Source: Lacrimispora sinapis (GTDB lineage: Bacteria; Bacillota; Clostridia; Lachnospirales; Lachnospiraceae). From it: a stretch of DNA of 64,000 bases. Under the pieces are notes generated by a model, which searched no databases, was not told where the DNA came from, and was given only the letters and a program-made list of their open reading frames with translations. Of the stretch, positions 50,862 through 60,863 are shown in pieces. Positions within the stretch are counted from its first letter, which is position 1. Every line of letters starts with the position of its first letter. The position numbers and the translations under genes were made by a program. The stretch is taken from the NCBI RefSeq assembly GCF_043633585.1, contig NZ_CP141832.1, forward strand, positions 1,550,001 to 1,614,000, in the 5' to 3' direction.

Positions 50862-53010
50862 TCTCTTAAAAGAGGATGGGAAACAACGGCTTTGGTCAAT
50901 GGCAGTGGCTTTTTTGCTGTTTTTCTTTGCTCTTCCGGTAGGAACAGCACTTAGGCTTGACGAGAATATAAAGCAGGAAATGAGTCATCCGTATGTTATT
51001 TCGGAGCTTCAAAGATGGCTTGGAGTTCAGAATGAGTTTCTCGCCGCATTGGTGATTTTTCTGTCTATGATTCTGGGAGTGACCAGTTTTTCTTACCTGC
51101 ACTCCAGACAAAAGGTGGACTTTTACCACGGAATTCCGGTAAACAGAAAGCATTTATTTTGGGCGAATTATATAAATGGTATTTTAATCGCAGCAGCGGC
51201 CTATGGCATTAATCTTTTGCTTGCACTGGGAGTGACGGTTGCCAACGGAATCTCTCCTGCAGAAATAGCCGGCGTTTCTTTGGGTGCATATCTGTTTTTC
51301 CTCATACATTATTGTATGATGTATACAGTAACAGTACTTGCCATGATTTTGACGGGAAATGTATTGATAGGAATTTTGGGTACATTGGTATTTCATTTTT
51401 ATTCAGCCTGTCTTTTGTTCGCCTTGGACTTATCCTATAATGAGTTCTTTTATACCAGCTACAAGGAAGGGAAAACTGTATTTAACGGGCTTATGGATAA
51501 GGTTTCTCCGTTTGTGCTGTTTGTTACAAATATAGAAAAGATGGAGCCGGAGCTTACAGGAGAGTTTCTGGTTCGGATTGCAGCGGTCATTGCCGGGACT
51601 GTCATTGCAGCACTTTTGTGCTTCTGGCTCTACAAGAAAAGAGGGTCAGAGTCAGCCGGGAAAGCAATGGCATTTAAAATCAGTATGCCAATCATCAGGA
51701 TTCCCATTGTGGTCCTCGTTTCCCTGTACGGAAGTTTGTTTTTCTGGTTTATTCATTCCAGTTTGGGCTGGGCGGCATTCGGTTTGATCTGTGGTGCGCT
51801 GCTGGCTCATTGCTCCATTGAGATCATTTACCATTTTGATTTCCGCAAGCTGTTTTCCCACTGGAAGCAAATGATTGTTTCCGCGGTTTTAGCTGGGGTC
51901 CTATTTTGCAGTTTTCATTATGATTGGTTTGGATTTGACAGCTATATACCGGAAGAGAATTCTATAAAGTCAATGGGGATATCCTTTGATAACACCACGA
52001 ACTGGATTGATTATGGAGATATCTGGCAGGATGAGCAGGGAGATTATAACTGGCGGAATGTATCTTCCGATAAATATATATTAAGCCGTATGGAGCTGAA
52101 AGATACAAAACCCGTTCTGGCCTTGGTGCGCGAGGCGGTGGAAAGAAATCAAAGCCTGCACCGAAGCGGTTTATCCGAAAAAAGTACCGGTGATAATGAG
52201 AACACTTACCGATTCTCTGTCCGATATACCATGAAGAGCGGGAAACATATTTATCGGTCCTATAAATTGGCGGGTGATAAAGTGCGCCCGGAAATCGTCC
52301 GGATCTATGAAAATCCGGAATTCCTGAATGCAGTCTATCCAGTGCTTACCCAGACTCCCGAGGATACCGCATGGGTGAGAGTGGGCAGAGGTGCCCAGAA
52401 AAAGGTTGTGAGTCTGGACCGAAATGGAACCGATAAAGCGATGACAGAAAAGCTCCTTATGGTTTACCAGGAAGATTTAAGAAATTTGAAAGTAGAAACC
52501 ATGCAGAAGGAAAATCCAATCGGGTCTATCCAGTTTGTTACGGAAAAACAGGCGGATGCAGAAACCAAGCGTATGGAGAGCCAGAACTACTGGCAGTATA
52601 GTGACGTTACGGAAAGAGGGTATTATCCCATCTATTCTTCCTTTAAGAATACATTGGAGCTGCTTAAAGAATGTCAGGTGGATGTGGACAGCTGGAATAA
52701 TCTGGAACAGATCAAAGAAATCAATTTTGATATGACTCAGTTTGAACAATTTAATTATGCTTATGAGAAGCAAAAGATGCAGTATCTGACCATTTCAGAC
52801 CCGGAACTGCTGATGCAGATTATGGAAAATGCTTCTGTCGAGGAGTATTCCAATATGAATCCATTTGTAAACAACAGGGTTGAGAGAATCAGCTTCTCAG
52901 CTGTAACAGAATCAGCCGGCAGTAGAAGCGAGATACAATATACCATTCCTGTCCAAGAGCTTCCTCAGTCGGTCAGGAAGGATATTGATCAGATAAAAAG
53001 CGGCGTGTAA
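50836..53010 (+). CDS. ABC transporter permease with large extracytoplasmic domain
   Basis: 724 residues. About eight hydrophobic helices between residues 20 and 370 (with an ABC-2-type pattern, HSRQKVDFYHGIPV cytoplasmic loop), then a soluble C-terminal region of about 340 residues after the last helix near WKQMIVSAVLAGVLFC. ATG 50836 is chosen because GGAGG lies 9 bases upstream; the gene overlaps the ATPase gene by 26 bases. The large C-terminal domain has no motif I recognise and may sense or bind ligand. Confidence 0.82.
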   Translation: MTSKNLFFNLLKEDGKQRLWSMAVAFLLFFFALPVGTALRLDENIKQEMSHPYVISELQRWLGVQNEFLAALVIFLSMILGVTSFSYLHSRQKVDFYHGIPVNRKHLFWANYINGILIAAAAYGINLLLALGVTVANGISPAEIAGVSLGAYLFFLIHYCMMYTVTVLAMILTGNVLIGILGTLVFHFYSACLLFALDLSYNEFFYTSYKEGKTVFNGLMDKVSPFVLFVTNIEKMEPELTGEFLVRIAAVIAGTVIAALLCFWLYKKRGSESAGKAMAFKISMPIIRIPIVVLVSLYGSLFFWFIHSSLGWAAFGLICGALLAHCSIEIIYHFDFRKLFSHWKQMIVSAVLAGVLFCSFHYDWFGFDSYIPEENSIKSMGISFDNTTNWIDYGDIWQDEQGDYNWRNVSSDKYILSRMELKDTKPVLALVREAVERNQSLHRSGLSEKSTGDNENTYRFSVRYTMKSGKHIYRSYKLAGDKVRPEIVRIYENPEFLNAVYPVLTQTPEDTAWVRVGRGAQKKVVSLDRNGTDKAMTEKLLMVYQEDLRNLKVETMQKENPIGSIQFVTEKQADAETKRMESQNYWQYSDVTERGYYPIYSSFKNTLELLKECQVDVDSWNNLEQIKEINFDMTQFEQFNYAYEKQKMQYLTISDPELLMQIMENASVEEYSNMNPFVNNRVERISFSAVTESAGSRSEIQYTIPVQELPQSVRKDIDQIKSGV

Positions 53011-53082
53011 GCAGTCTTTCATTGACTTTTCCCTGCAATAAAGTTAAAATGGTAGGAGTATAAGTCAAAGGAGGAATCACGG

Positions 53083-53571
53083 ATGGCATTTTTTGAAGAG
53101 CTGGGGAAAACACTCAGCGATACCGGCAAAGAGGTCGCAACCAAAGCGAAAGCGCTGACTGAGACGATACAGTTAAAGACACAGATAAGTGCTGAGAGAA
53201 CAAAGCTGGAAGAAGCTTATGCTGCTATCGGTAAACAGTTCTATGAAACGAACAACGAGCCAGGAGAAGCTTATGCAAAGGCATATGAGGCTGTAAAAGC
53301 TGGCCGGCAAAGAATTGCCGCTCTGGAGATTGAGTTGTCCCAAAGCGAGGGAACCCGTATTTGTGCAGAATGTGGAGCGAAAGTTCCAAAGAATTCCTTT
53401 TATTGCGGAAAGTGCGGTGCCCCTGTAAAAGAGACCTGTGCCGATCCGATAACAAATGAAGCGTTTGATGAAAAACCGGAAGATACAGCTACGACAGTGG
53501 AATCAATTGATACTGCTGGCATCAATGCGGGGAAGGAAGCGGCATTTGAACCTACAGAAGAACAAGAATAA
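53083..53571 (+). CDS. zinc-ribbon protein with N-terminal coiled coil
   Basis: 162 residues: helical coiled coil (about 1-85, ELGKTLSDTGKEVATKAKAL and later heptads) and a double-CxxC zinc ribbon CAECGAKVPKNSFYCGKCGA (about 95-114), then an acidic tail. Function unknown; such proteins are widespread in Clostridia. Own promoter TTGACT-17-TAAAAT (about 53022-53050) and terminator. Confidence 0.8.
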   Translation: MAFFEELGKTLSDTGKEVATKAKALTETIQLKTQISAERTKLEEAYAAIGKQFYETNNEPGEAYAKAYEAVKAGRQRIAALEIELSQSEGTRICAECGAKVPKNSFYCGKCGAPVKETCADPITNEAFDEKPEDTATTVESIDTAGINAGKEAAFEPTEEQE

Positions 53572-53577
53572 TTAAGA

Positions 53578-53609
53578 AAGGACCGGTCAAAAGGCCGGTC
53601 CTTATTTGT
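53578..53609 (+). terminator. terminator after zinc-ribbon gene
   Basis: AAGGACCGG-TCAAAAGG-CCGGTCCTT followed by ATTTGT. Confidence 0.75.
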
Positions 53610-53703
53610 GCCTATAAATTCTTTTATAAAAAGTATGTAAATTTTCTGTAAAATGTGGTAGACTAAAGCCGACTCAAAAAAGAAATATGATGCAAAGAGG
53701 TAT

Positions 53704-55623
53704 ATGATGAAACGATATGTCAAATGGCTGGGAAAGCTTCTTGCTCTTTCTGCCATAATAAATGTCATGATTGAGCTGGCAGCCAGAAAATCCCTTGCAG
53801 ACCTTGGCTCATATATGTTAGGCAGTTTTCCCATCTTTTGTTTGAATACACTGATTATAACCCTGCCTTATACGATTCTGTTTGTAACGAGGAGAAAGAC
53901 ATTTATCTGCATTGCAATGTCTGTCATATGGCTTTTTTTAGGAGTGGTGAACGGAATACTTCTTGTTTTTCGGACCACACCATTTACGGCAGCAGACTTC
54001 CGGCTGGTAAAATATGCGGTCAATCTGTTTACGGTTTACTTTACCTGGCAGCAGATTATTCTGATCGTACTTGGGGTTTTGTTTGCTATCGTGTGCCTGG
54101 TTTTTGTCTGGCGGAAAGCACCTGTCTCGCAAGAAAAGGTGAGATACGGATTTGGAACAGGGGTGATAGCTGTTTGTGCGGTGTTGGTTCTTGGCGCAAC
54201 AAGCATATCTATGAGGACCGGTTTGGTAGCTGTGCACTTTGGCAATATCGGTGATGCATTCCGTAATTTTGGGTTTCCATATTGTTTTTCCAATTCCATG
54301 TTTAACACAGGGATATCAAAGCCGGAAGGCTATGATAACGAAACCATGGAAGAAATTAAAGATGAAGAGCTGGTACCGGAAAATTTATATGCGCTGTCAG
54401 AGAATACAAAACCAAATATTATTATGATTCAGCTGGAATCTTTTTTTGACCCTTCTTTGTGGTACAACAATCCGGTGAAATATGATCCGATTCCATTTTT
54501 CCACCAATTGCAGAAAAATTACCCGGGAGGTTATTTGAATGTACCAGTGGTTGGAGCGGGAACTGCCAATACGGAGTTTGAATCCATTACCGGCATGAAT
54601 CTGGACTTTTTCGGACCTGGAGAATACCCTTATAAAACCGTGTTAAAAAAGACTTCCTCGGAAAGTGTTGCCTTTGACTTAAAAAATCTCGGGTACAGTG
54701 CTCATGCCATACATAATAATGAAGCTACCTTCTATGACCGGAACCGTGTATTTTCCCAACTTGGTTTTGATACGTTTACGCCCATTGAATATATGAACAA
54801 TATTGAGCGGAATCCTACTGGGTGGTGCAAGGATAAAATCTTGACGGGAGAGATTATGAAGGCGCTGGATTCCACACCCAACCCTGATTTTATTTATACT
54901 ATTTCCGTTCAGGGACATGGGAAATATCCTAGTTTTGAGTATTATTGCCAGCAGATCAATGAAATGGATGAGTTCATACGTTCGCTGGTGAATACCCTGA
55001 GAACACGGAATGAACCTACGGTCTTGGTGATGTATGGGGACCATCTTCCCGGATTTGAGTGGTCAGAAAGTGAGATGAAGAACAAAACGCTTTTTCAGAC
55101 GGAATATGTGGTCTGGAATAATATGAATTTACCTGTGGTAAAAAAGGATGTAGAGGCTTATCAGCTTGCAGCTCATGTATTGGACATGCTGGGCATTCAT
55201 GAAGGTACGATGATGCGTTTTCATCAGAAATATTTTAACGATAAACATGCGGATGTAGATAATTACTTAAAGGATATGAAAACTCTGGAATACGATATTC
55301 TCTATGGGAGTCATGAGGTGTATGGAGGCAAAAGTCCTTATCAGACCACAGATCTGAAAATGGGCATAGACGATATCACCATTGATGACGTGGTTTATAA
55401 TGATTCCAATGTGTTGATTTACGGGAATAATTTTACGCCTTATTCCAAAATCTGCCTGGATGGGAAAGCAGTCGAAACCACCTTTGTCTGGCCCCAGCTG
55501 ATCATTGCAAAGAATGTTGCGGAAAATAAAGTAAAGGATTCGGAAATATCTGTGTGGCAGATTGGAAGAGATAAGGTCCCTTTGAGCGAAGCCGGGACGT
55601 TTCGATTTAAAATAGAAGATTAG
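53704..55623 (+). CDS. LTA synthase family (sulfatase-like) membrane protein
   Basis: 639 residues. Five N-terminal helices (about 8-190), then an alkaline-phosphatase/sulfatase-fold domain: NIIMIQLESFFDP (about 238-250, metal Glu), GTANTEFESITG (about 284-295, with the nucleophile-type Thr), the VQGHGKYP segment and VMYGDHLPG (about 442-450). LtaS-type enzymes transfer glycerol-phosphate from phosphatidylglycerol to surface polymers. After residue 530 an IPT-like beta domain is appended, not typical of LtaS. ATG 53707, 7 bases from AGAGG, is an equally good start. Confidence 0.85.
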   Translation: MMKRYVKWLGKLLALSAIINVMIELAARKSLADLGSYMLGSFPIFCLNTLIITLPYTILFVTRRKTFICIAMSVIWLFLGVVNGILLVFRTTPFTAADFRLVKYAVNLFTVYFTWQQIILIVLGVLFAIVCLVFVWRKAPVSQEKVRYGFGTGVIAVCAVLVLGATSISMRTGLVAVHFGNIGDAFRNFGFPYCFSNSMFNTGISKPEGYDNETMEEIKDEELVPENLYALSENTKPNIIMIQLESFFDPSLWYNNPVKYDPIPFFHQLQKNYPGGYLNVPVVGAGTANTEFESITGMNLDFFGPGEYPYKTVLKKTSSESVAFDLKNLGYSAHAIHNNEATFYDRNRVFSQLGFDTFTPIEYMNNIERNPTGWCKDKILTGEIMKALDSTPNPDFIYTISVQGHGKYPSFEYYCQQINEMDEFIRSLVNTLRTRNEPTVLVMYGDHLPGFEWSESEMKNKTLFQTEYVVWNNMNLPVVKKDVEAYQLAAHVLDMLGIHEGTMMRFHQKYFNDKHADVDNYLKDMKTLEYDILYGSHEVYGGKSPYQTTDLKMGIDDITIDDVVYNDSNVLIYGNNFTPYSKICLDGKAVETTFVWPQLIIAKNVAENKVKDSEISVWQIGRDKVPLSEAGTFRFKIED

Positions 55624-55666
55624 CAGTAAAGGAGAGCACAGATGCGTGCTCTCTTTTCTATGGATA

Positions 55667-56773
55667 TCAGATGGTGATCAATTCATATTCTGAATTGCCA
55701 AGTCCAATCTTTACCGCATGCTCGATGGAAGACTTCCAGTTGGTATTTGGATGGGTATCTTTAAAGTGATCGTGGTGATGGCTGCCGTGTTTTTCTAAAA
55801 GACTGCCTGCCATCACTGGCTGACGGTTCACTGCGTCAACGCATGCCATATCAAGGGCAACCGGGTCAAAGGAAGCAAACATTCCCACATCCGGAATAAT
55901 TGGAATATCATTTTCAGAATGGCAGTCGCAGTTGGGAGATACATCCATAACCAGACTGATATGAAAACTTGGGCGGCCTTTTACTACGGCCTGGGTATAT
56001 TCCGCAATCTTATAATTTAAAACATCATTGGACTCGTCAAAGTTAGACTGGACAGCATCAGCAGGGCAGACTCCGATGCAGCGGCCGCAGCCCACACAGC
56101 GGTTGTGATCGATAAATGCTTTCTTTTCCTGAAAGGAGATGGCACTGTGAGCACAGTTCTTCTCACAGGCGTGGCAGCCCACACAGCTTTCTTCTTCTAC
56201 ATGGGGTTTTCCTGCGTTATGCATCTCCATCTTTCCGGCTCTTGATCCGCAGCCCATTCCTATATTTTTTAAAGCTCCTCCAAACCCGGTGCTTTCATGG
56301 CCTTTGAAATGAGTCAGGGAGATGAAAATATCCGCATCCATAATTGCCCGGCCGATCTTAGCTTCTTTTATATATTCACCGTTTACAGGAACCAGGCTTT
56401 CATCAGTCCCTTTTAAACCGTCGGCAATCAGTACGTGGCAACCGGTAGAAAAGGGGGAAAACCCATTTTCATAAGCAGTGTCCAGATGATCCAGAGCGTT
56501 CTTTCTGCTACCTACATATAAGGTGTTGCAGTCTGTTAAAAATGGTTTGCCGCCCTCTGACTGCACAAGATCAACCACAGCCTTTGCATAATTGGGACGT
56601 AGAAAAGAAAGATTACCCAGTTCGCCGAAATGGATTTTTATTGCTGCATATTTGTTCTGGAAGTCGATTTGATCCAGCATACCAGCTTTTTTAATCAGTC
56701 TTTTCAGTTTTTGCGGAAGGTTCTCCTGAAACGAGGTATGAAAGTTTGTATAATAAACCTTTGATTGCTCCAT
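55667..56773 (-). CDS. DUF362 domain protein with two 4Fe-4S motifs
   Basis: 368 residues: DUF362 regions (LSFLRPNYAKAVVDLV, SLTHFKGHESTGFGGALKNIGMG in part) surrounding a central 2x4Fe-4S ferredoxin module CVGCHACEKNCAHSA (about 198-212) and CVGCGRCIGVCPADA (about 227-241). The role of this family is not established; it is common in anaerobes and may act in redox-linked maturation or electron transfer. Alone on its strand, divergent from cardiolipin synthase. Confidence 0.88.
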   Translation of the reverse strand: MEQSKVYYTNFHTSFQENLPQKLKRLIKKAGMLDQIDFQNKYAAIKIHFGELGNLSFLRPNYAKAVVDLVQSEGGKPFLTDCNTLYVGSRKNALDHLDTAYENGFSPFSTGCHVLIADGLKGTDESLVPVNGEYIKEAKIGRAIMDADIFISLTHFKGHESTGFGGALKNIGMGCGSRAGKMEMHNAGKPHVEEESCVGCHACEKNCAHSAISFQEKKAFIDHNRCVGCGRCIGVCPADAVQSNFDESNDVLNYKIAEYTQAVVKGRPSFHISLVMDVSPNCDCHSENDIPIIPDVGMFASFDPVALDMACVDAVNRQPVMAGSLLEKHGSHHHDHFKDTHPNTNWKSSIEHAVKIGLGNSEYELITI

Positions 56774-56930
56774 AAACGGTCTCCTTTTGATAAATTTTAT
56801 TATTTTCCATTATACTTTAAATCGAATGGTATTTCAAGAAGTCATTTGGCACTTTATTTCCAGTTATTTTTGTGCTAAACTAAGAGAATCATATCAAAGC
56901 TGCATGGACTTGCATATGGAGGTTACGAGG

Positions 56931-58481
56931 ATGAAGCAAATTAGGGGAATGCTGCGGGTTATTTTTGGACGGACTACATTTGGAGCCATAGCGCTCATTG
57001 CCCAGATAGTCATACTTTTTGCGGCATATCGTTTTTTAAGCCGCTATCTGGCTTATTTTTACGGTGGTTTTACTCTCCTTAGCGCACTGGTTATTATTTA
57101 TATTCTAAATAAAGAAGAGAATCCAATTTTTAAGCTGACCTGGATGATTCCGATTGCAGCAGTACCCGTATTTGGAATGCTCTTTTATCTGTTTGTGGAA
57201 CTTCAGATCATTGGCAAATTAATGAATAAGAAATTAAGAATCAATATGGAAAATACGGAAAAGTACTTGGTCCAGTCTCCCAAGGTTATGGAAAATTTGT
57301 CCAGAATGAGCAGGCAGAATGCCAATCTTGCCAGATATATTAAGAATTCCAGTCATTATCCGGCTTACGGCAGCACCAATGTAAAGTATTTTTCATTGGG
57401 AGAAACCATGTTTGCAGCGATGAAAAAAGAACTGGAAGAGGCCAGACGGTTTATCTTTATGGAGTTCTTCATTGTTGAGCGAGGGGAAATGTGGAATGAG
57501 ATACTGGAAATTCTGGAACGAAAGGCCAAAGAGGGAGTGGAAGTCCGTTTTATGTATGATGGGATGTGTTCCCTTACCCTGCTTCCTTATGGCTATACAA
57601 AGGAATTACAGAAAAAAGGAATAAAAGCCAAGATTTTTTCTCCCATCAAACCGGTGCTGACCACCTATCAGAACAACCGGGATCATCGTAAAATACTGGT
57701 GGTAGACGGACATACTGCATTTACCGGTGGAATGAATCTGGCGGATGAATACATTAACCGGCGTGTCCGGTTTGGACATTGGAAAGATACCGGAATTATG
57801 CTCAAAGGGGATGCGGCTGCAAGCTTTACCATGATGTTTTTGGAAATGTGGAATATTTCTGAAACGGAACCGGAGGATTACAGTAAGTATTTAAGAGATC
57901 CGGAATACTTTTATCCGCTGGAGCTGAGTATGGAGGGTTTTGTCATTCCGTATGCAGACAGTCCTTTGGACGAGGAGAGCGTAGGGGAACAGGTATATCT
58001 GGATATTATCAATTCAGCCAGACAGTATGTCCATATTATGACACCGTATTTGATCCTGGATTACGGAATGGTGAAAGCCCTTGCTTTTGCAGCGAAACGG
58101 GGAGTGGACACAGTCATTATCATGCCCAGGATACCCGACAAAAAATATGCATTTCTGCTTGCGAGATCCCATTATGGGGAATTGCTTCGGGCAGGAGTCC
58201 GGATTTATGAATATCTGCCTGGCTTTATGCATGCAAAAGTATTTACCAGTGACAATACAAAAGCAGTGGTAGGAACCATCAACATGGATTTCCGAAGTCT
58301 TTATCTGCATTTTGAATGTGCTGCCTATCTGTACTGCAATGAAGCGGTCAGAGATATTGAACGGGATTTCCAGGAAACATTGGCTCAAAGCAGAAGAGTC
58401 ACATTAGAGGACTTATCTCAATATCCATGGTACGAGAGATTTGCAGGACGAGCTTTGAGACTGTTTGCTCCACTTATGTAG
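56931..58481 (+). CDS. cls: cardiolipin synthase
   Basis: 516 residues of the bacterial phospholipase-D-type cardiolipin synthase: two N-terminal helices (about 14-33, 38-58 and a further hydrophobic stretch to 88), first HKD motif NNRDHRKILVVDG (about 246-258) and second HAKVFTSDNTKAVVGT (about 432-447). It condenses phosphatidylglycerol into cardiolipin. ATG 56931 is chosen because GGAGG lies 8 bases upstream; earlier in-frame ATGs lack a site. Confidence 0.93.
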   Translation: MKQIRGMLRVIFGRTTFGAIALIAQIVILFAAYRFLSRYLAYFYGGFTLLSALVIIYILNKEENPIFKLTWMIPIAAVPVFGMLFYLFVELQIIGKLMNKKLRINMENTEKYLVQSPKVMENLSRMSRQNANLARYIKNSSHYPAYGSTNVKYFSLGETMFAAMKKELEEARRFIFMEFFIVERGEMWNEILEILERKAKEGVEVRFMYDGMCSLTLLPYGYTKELQKKGIKAKIFSPIKPVLTTYQNNRDHRKILVVDGHTAFTGGMNLADEYINRRVRFGHWKDTGIMLKGDAAASFTMMFLEMWNISETEPEDYSKYLRDPEYFYPLELSMEGFVIPYADSPLDEESVGEQVYLDIINSARQYVHIMTPYLILDYGMVKALAFAAKRGVDTVIIMPRIPDKKYAFLLARSHYGELLRAGVRIYEYLPGFMHAKVFTSDNTKAVVGTINMDFRSLYLHFECAAYLYCNEAVRDIERDFQETLAQSRRVTLEDLSQYPWYERFAGRALRLFAPLM

Positions 58482-58494
58482 ATGTAAATTCCAA

Positions 58495-58540
58495 AGAATA
58501 TGCGCCGGAAGTATTAGTTCCGACGCATATCTTATTTTTG
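58495..58540 (+). terminator. terminator after cls
   Basis: ATATGCG-C-CGGAA ... TTCCG-A-CGCATAT followed by CTTATTTTTGG. Confidence 0.7.
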
Positions 58541-58586
58541 GAATTTTTGTACATAGGAATGTTTTCGGATGGGCGTATTATGGTTG

Positions 58587-59648
58587 TCAAACTTCTAAAA
58601 TAACAATGTTTGCAATGACCGGAGTCGCACCATAGAAAACGGTTTGGCCAGTTGTATTAACAAGCTGAATGGTTGCAGGAACCGCACCAACTGTGATGAG
58701 TGCAGAACCATTTAACTGACCTGTTACGACTGGTGAACTAGCAGGTACACCTGCTCCTCCACTAGACTGAAGTGTGAATTGTACAAAAGTGGCTGGTCCT
58801 GCTCCGTCTGTAGATACCCACCAAGCTACATAATAATTTCCTGCAGCGGTTATTGTAGCAATACCTGTAGCTGGGTTGTAAGAAATATTAGGACTCAGGT
58901 CGCTCAAAACGGTATTAAATAAAACAGGACTTCCATTTGCGACTTCTGTGCCTGCGGTAAGCTGTGCCTGAAGTCCACTGAATAGTGCTGCTGGTCCGGT
59001 CGGCCCGGTCGGTCCGGTCGGTCCGATTGGTCCAGTCGGTCCAGTTGCTCCAGCACCGCCGCCAGGTCCGGTCGGTCCGATCGGTCCAGTTGGTCCGGTA
59101 GGTCCGGCAAGTCCGGCAGGTCCGGTCGGTCCAATGGGTCCCTGAGGTCCCTGAGCGCCAGTCGGTCCGGCAGGTCCGGCAGGTCCAATGGGTCCCTGAG
59201 GTCCCTGAGCACCAGTCGCACCGGCAGGTCCGGTCGGTCCAGTGGGTCCCTGAGCACCAGTCGCACCGGCAGGTCCGGTCGGTCCAATGGGTCCCTGAGG
59301 TCCCTGAGCACCAGTTGGTCCGGCAGGTCCGATAGGTCCCTGAATACCCTGAGGTCCCTGAGCACCGGCAGCACCAGTGGCACCAGTTGGTCCAGTCGGT
59401 CCAGTCGGTCCCTGAATACCCTGAGGTCCCTGAGGCCCTACAGGTCCCTGAGGTCCAATGGGTCCAATGGGTCCCTGAGGTCCAGGAGGTCCCTGAAAAC
59501 CTCTAGGTCCCTGAGGTCCAGGAGGTCCCTGAAAACCTCTTGGTCCTTGGGGGCCGGTGGGTCCAGGGCATCCTCTTGGTCCTTGTGGACCAACGCAGCC
59601 ACCGCCACAACCGTAGCGGTTTCCGTCCCAATCTCTACAATTATTCAT
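58587..59648 (-). CDS. collagen-like (GXX repeat) surface or exosporium protein
   Basis: 353 residues. A short Cys/Gly-rich N-terminus (MNNCRDWDGNRYGCGGGC), then about 200 residues of uninterrupted Gly-X-Y triplets (GPQGPRG, GPTGPTG, GATGAQG), and a C-terminal globular beta domain (about 225-353) of the BclA/C1q-TNF-like type that trimerises such proteins. In Firmicutes this architecture is typical of spore exosporium or surface filaments; location is inference. Preceded by TTGACA-18-TTATAA on the minus strand (59733-59762) and GGAGGGAG. A decayed relative lies upstream. Confidence 0.88.
   Translation of the reverse strand: MNNCRDWDGNRYGCGGGCVGPQGPRGCPGPTGPQGPRGFQGPPGPQGPRGFQGPPGPQGPIGPIGPQGPVGPQGPQGIQGPTGPTGPTGATGAAGAQGPQGIQGPIGPAGPTGAQGPQGPIGPTGPAGATGAQGPTGPTGPAGATGAQGPQGPIGPAGPAGPTGAQGPQGPIGPTGPAGLAGPTGPTGPIGPTGPGGGAGATGPTGPIGPTGPTGPTGPAALFSGLQAQLTAGTEVANGSPVLFNTVLSDLSPNISYNPATGIATITAAGNYYVAWWVSTDGAGPATFVQFTLQSSGGAGVPASSPVVTGQLNGSALITVGAVPATIQLVNTTGQTVFYGATPVIANIVILEV
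58975..59590. repeat. collagen-triplet DNA repeats
   Basis: Imperfect 9- and 18-base repeats (GGTCCGGTC, GGTCCCTGA type units) encoding the Gly-X-Y triplets. Prone to length change by slippage or unequal recombination. Confidence 0.8.
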
Positions 59649-59876
59649 TATAACTCCCTCCTGTCAAGGTGTAATATTTTCCTGTAAAATAGTTTGAAGA
59701 TGCGTATATTTTTATAAAGGGCTTTATTTCCTTTATAACATATCATATGTATAAAGTGTCAAGTTTGTTAGAGACAAAATTTACTTAAAATAATTGTTTT
59801 CTATGATACATAAAGAGTAGTGATCTGTTTTTAAATATCGTTTTGCATAAGGCCCCGTAGACCGGGGCTTTATAAA
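59649..59876. other. AT-rich spacer with the collagen-gene promoter
   Basis: Contains the minus-strand promoter noted for the collagen-like gene (TTGACA at 59757-59762, TTATAA at 59733-59738) and a weak GCCCCG/CGGGGC hairpin near 59852-59868. No gene seen. Confidence 0.5.
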
Positions 59877-60640
59877 TTAAAACGTAATTACGTTCAAGCT
59901 GTAGTTGGCTGCATTGCTGGAAGTTATATTTGCAGACCCGGTAACAATTAACCTGACTTCATAAGTTACAGTTCCTGCAGCAGGAGCGGTATCAACATAA
60001 GTGCCAATAATGGTATGATTTCAGTACCTGCAGTTGCTCCTGATCTGTTTAATTGTTTGATATTTAGAAGTGTGCCATCTCTATAAAGTATTACTTCTGC
60101 CGTAATATTGTAGTCTGCAGCGGATACTAATTTTAAATCCAGAAAGTCCGGTAGCACCGGTCGGCCCCGTGGGTCCGGTAGCCGCGGTCGGTCCGGAAGG
60201 TCCAGTCGCACCGGTGGGTCCGGTAGCACCCGTCTGCCCAGGAGGTCCAGTAGTGCCGGTGGGTCCGGTAGCACCCGTCGGTCCGGTGGGACCGCTGGAA
60301 CCATCCCCGCACCATTTTCTTCAATAATATCCATAGACCCTCTAAGCGGAACATTTAAAGAAAAATATATCAGTGAGTTACTGATATTAACAAGAGACAG
60401 GGTAACCGGAGCGGTTAAAACTTCTATAATGCCAATTCCGTATAGTTCACCTGTTTTAATTGGTGAATTACCTATGATAAAATCTCCCTGAGAAGTTGAC
60501 AGGGCAAACGAAATGCCGTTTGCAGCTGAGTTATAGGTAATATTTCAAGATAGAAATAGAATATTATCAATTAGCACATTTGCGCCTGAATCAACAGTAG
60601 AGGAAGAATTTAGTTCTAGTTGTAAAGCAATATTATCCAT
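59877..60640 (-). pseudogene. decayed collagen-like protein gene
   Basis: Starts well (GGAGGAAAACA then MDNIALQLELN) but has an in-frame TGA about 31 codons in. It then reads on to a short Gly-X-Y tract (SSGPTGPTGATGPTG) that lies in another frame relative to the preceding segment, and a second frame change precedes the C-terminal end, which finishes ANYSLNVITF at 59877. At least one stop and two frameshifts separate pieces that together would form a BclA-like protein related to 58587-59648. Sequencing error in the repeat could explain a frameshift but not the early stop. Confidence 0.75.
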
Positions 60641-60783
60641 TGTTTTCCTCCGTTTAACTTTAATAGTTATGACGTGTAGTGAATTATTAATTGGTTCTAT
60701 ATAATTTATGTTAAAAAATGTGATTTGGTAACTGATGCAAAATCATACGAAAAGTATTAAGAAAATAAGAATTATTATTGGAT

Positions 60784-60820
60784 AAAAAAAGAAGTATTCC
60801 CCTGTAAAGAGAAATACTTC
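60784..60820 (-). terminator. terminator after the heparinase-like gene
   Basis: On the minus strand GAAGTATT ... AATACTTC followed by seven T residues. Confidence 0.75.
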
Positions 60821-60863
60821 AGATAATCCATGATAATATTTTATAACTGGAAAGATTTTAAAA

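Noticed and set aside
58904..59383. Arg/Asp/Leu-rich protein in the collagen-like gene
   Set aside because: It is a frame shadow of the Gly-X-Y triplets; the collagen frame has a start, ribosome site and a globular C-terminus.
58975..59590. CRISPR array
   Set aside because: The repeats are short, in phase with codons and contiguous, with no unique spacers and no cas genes.
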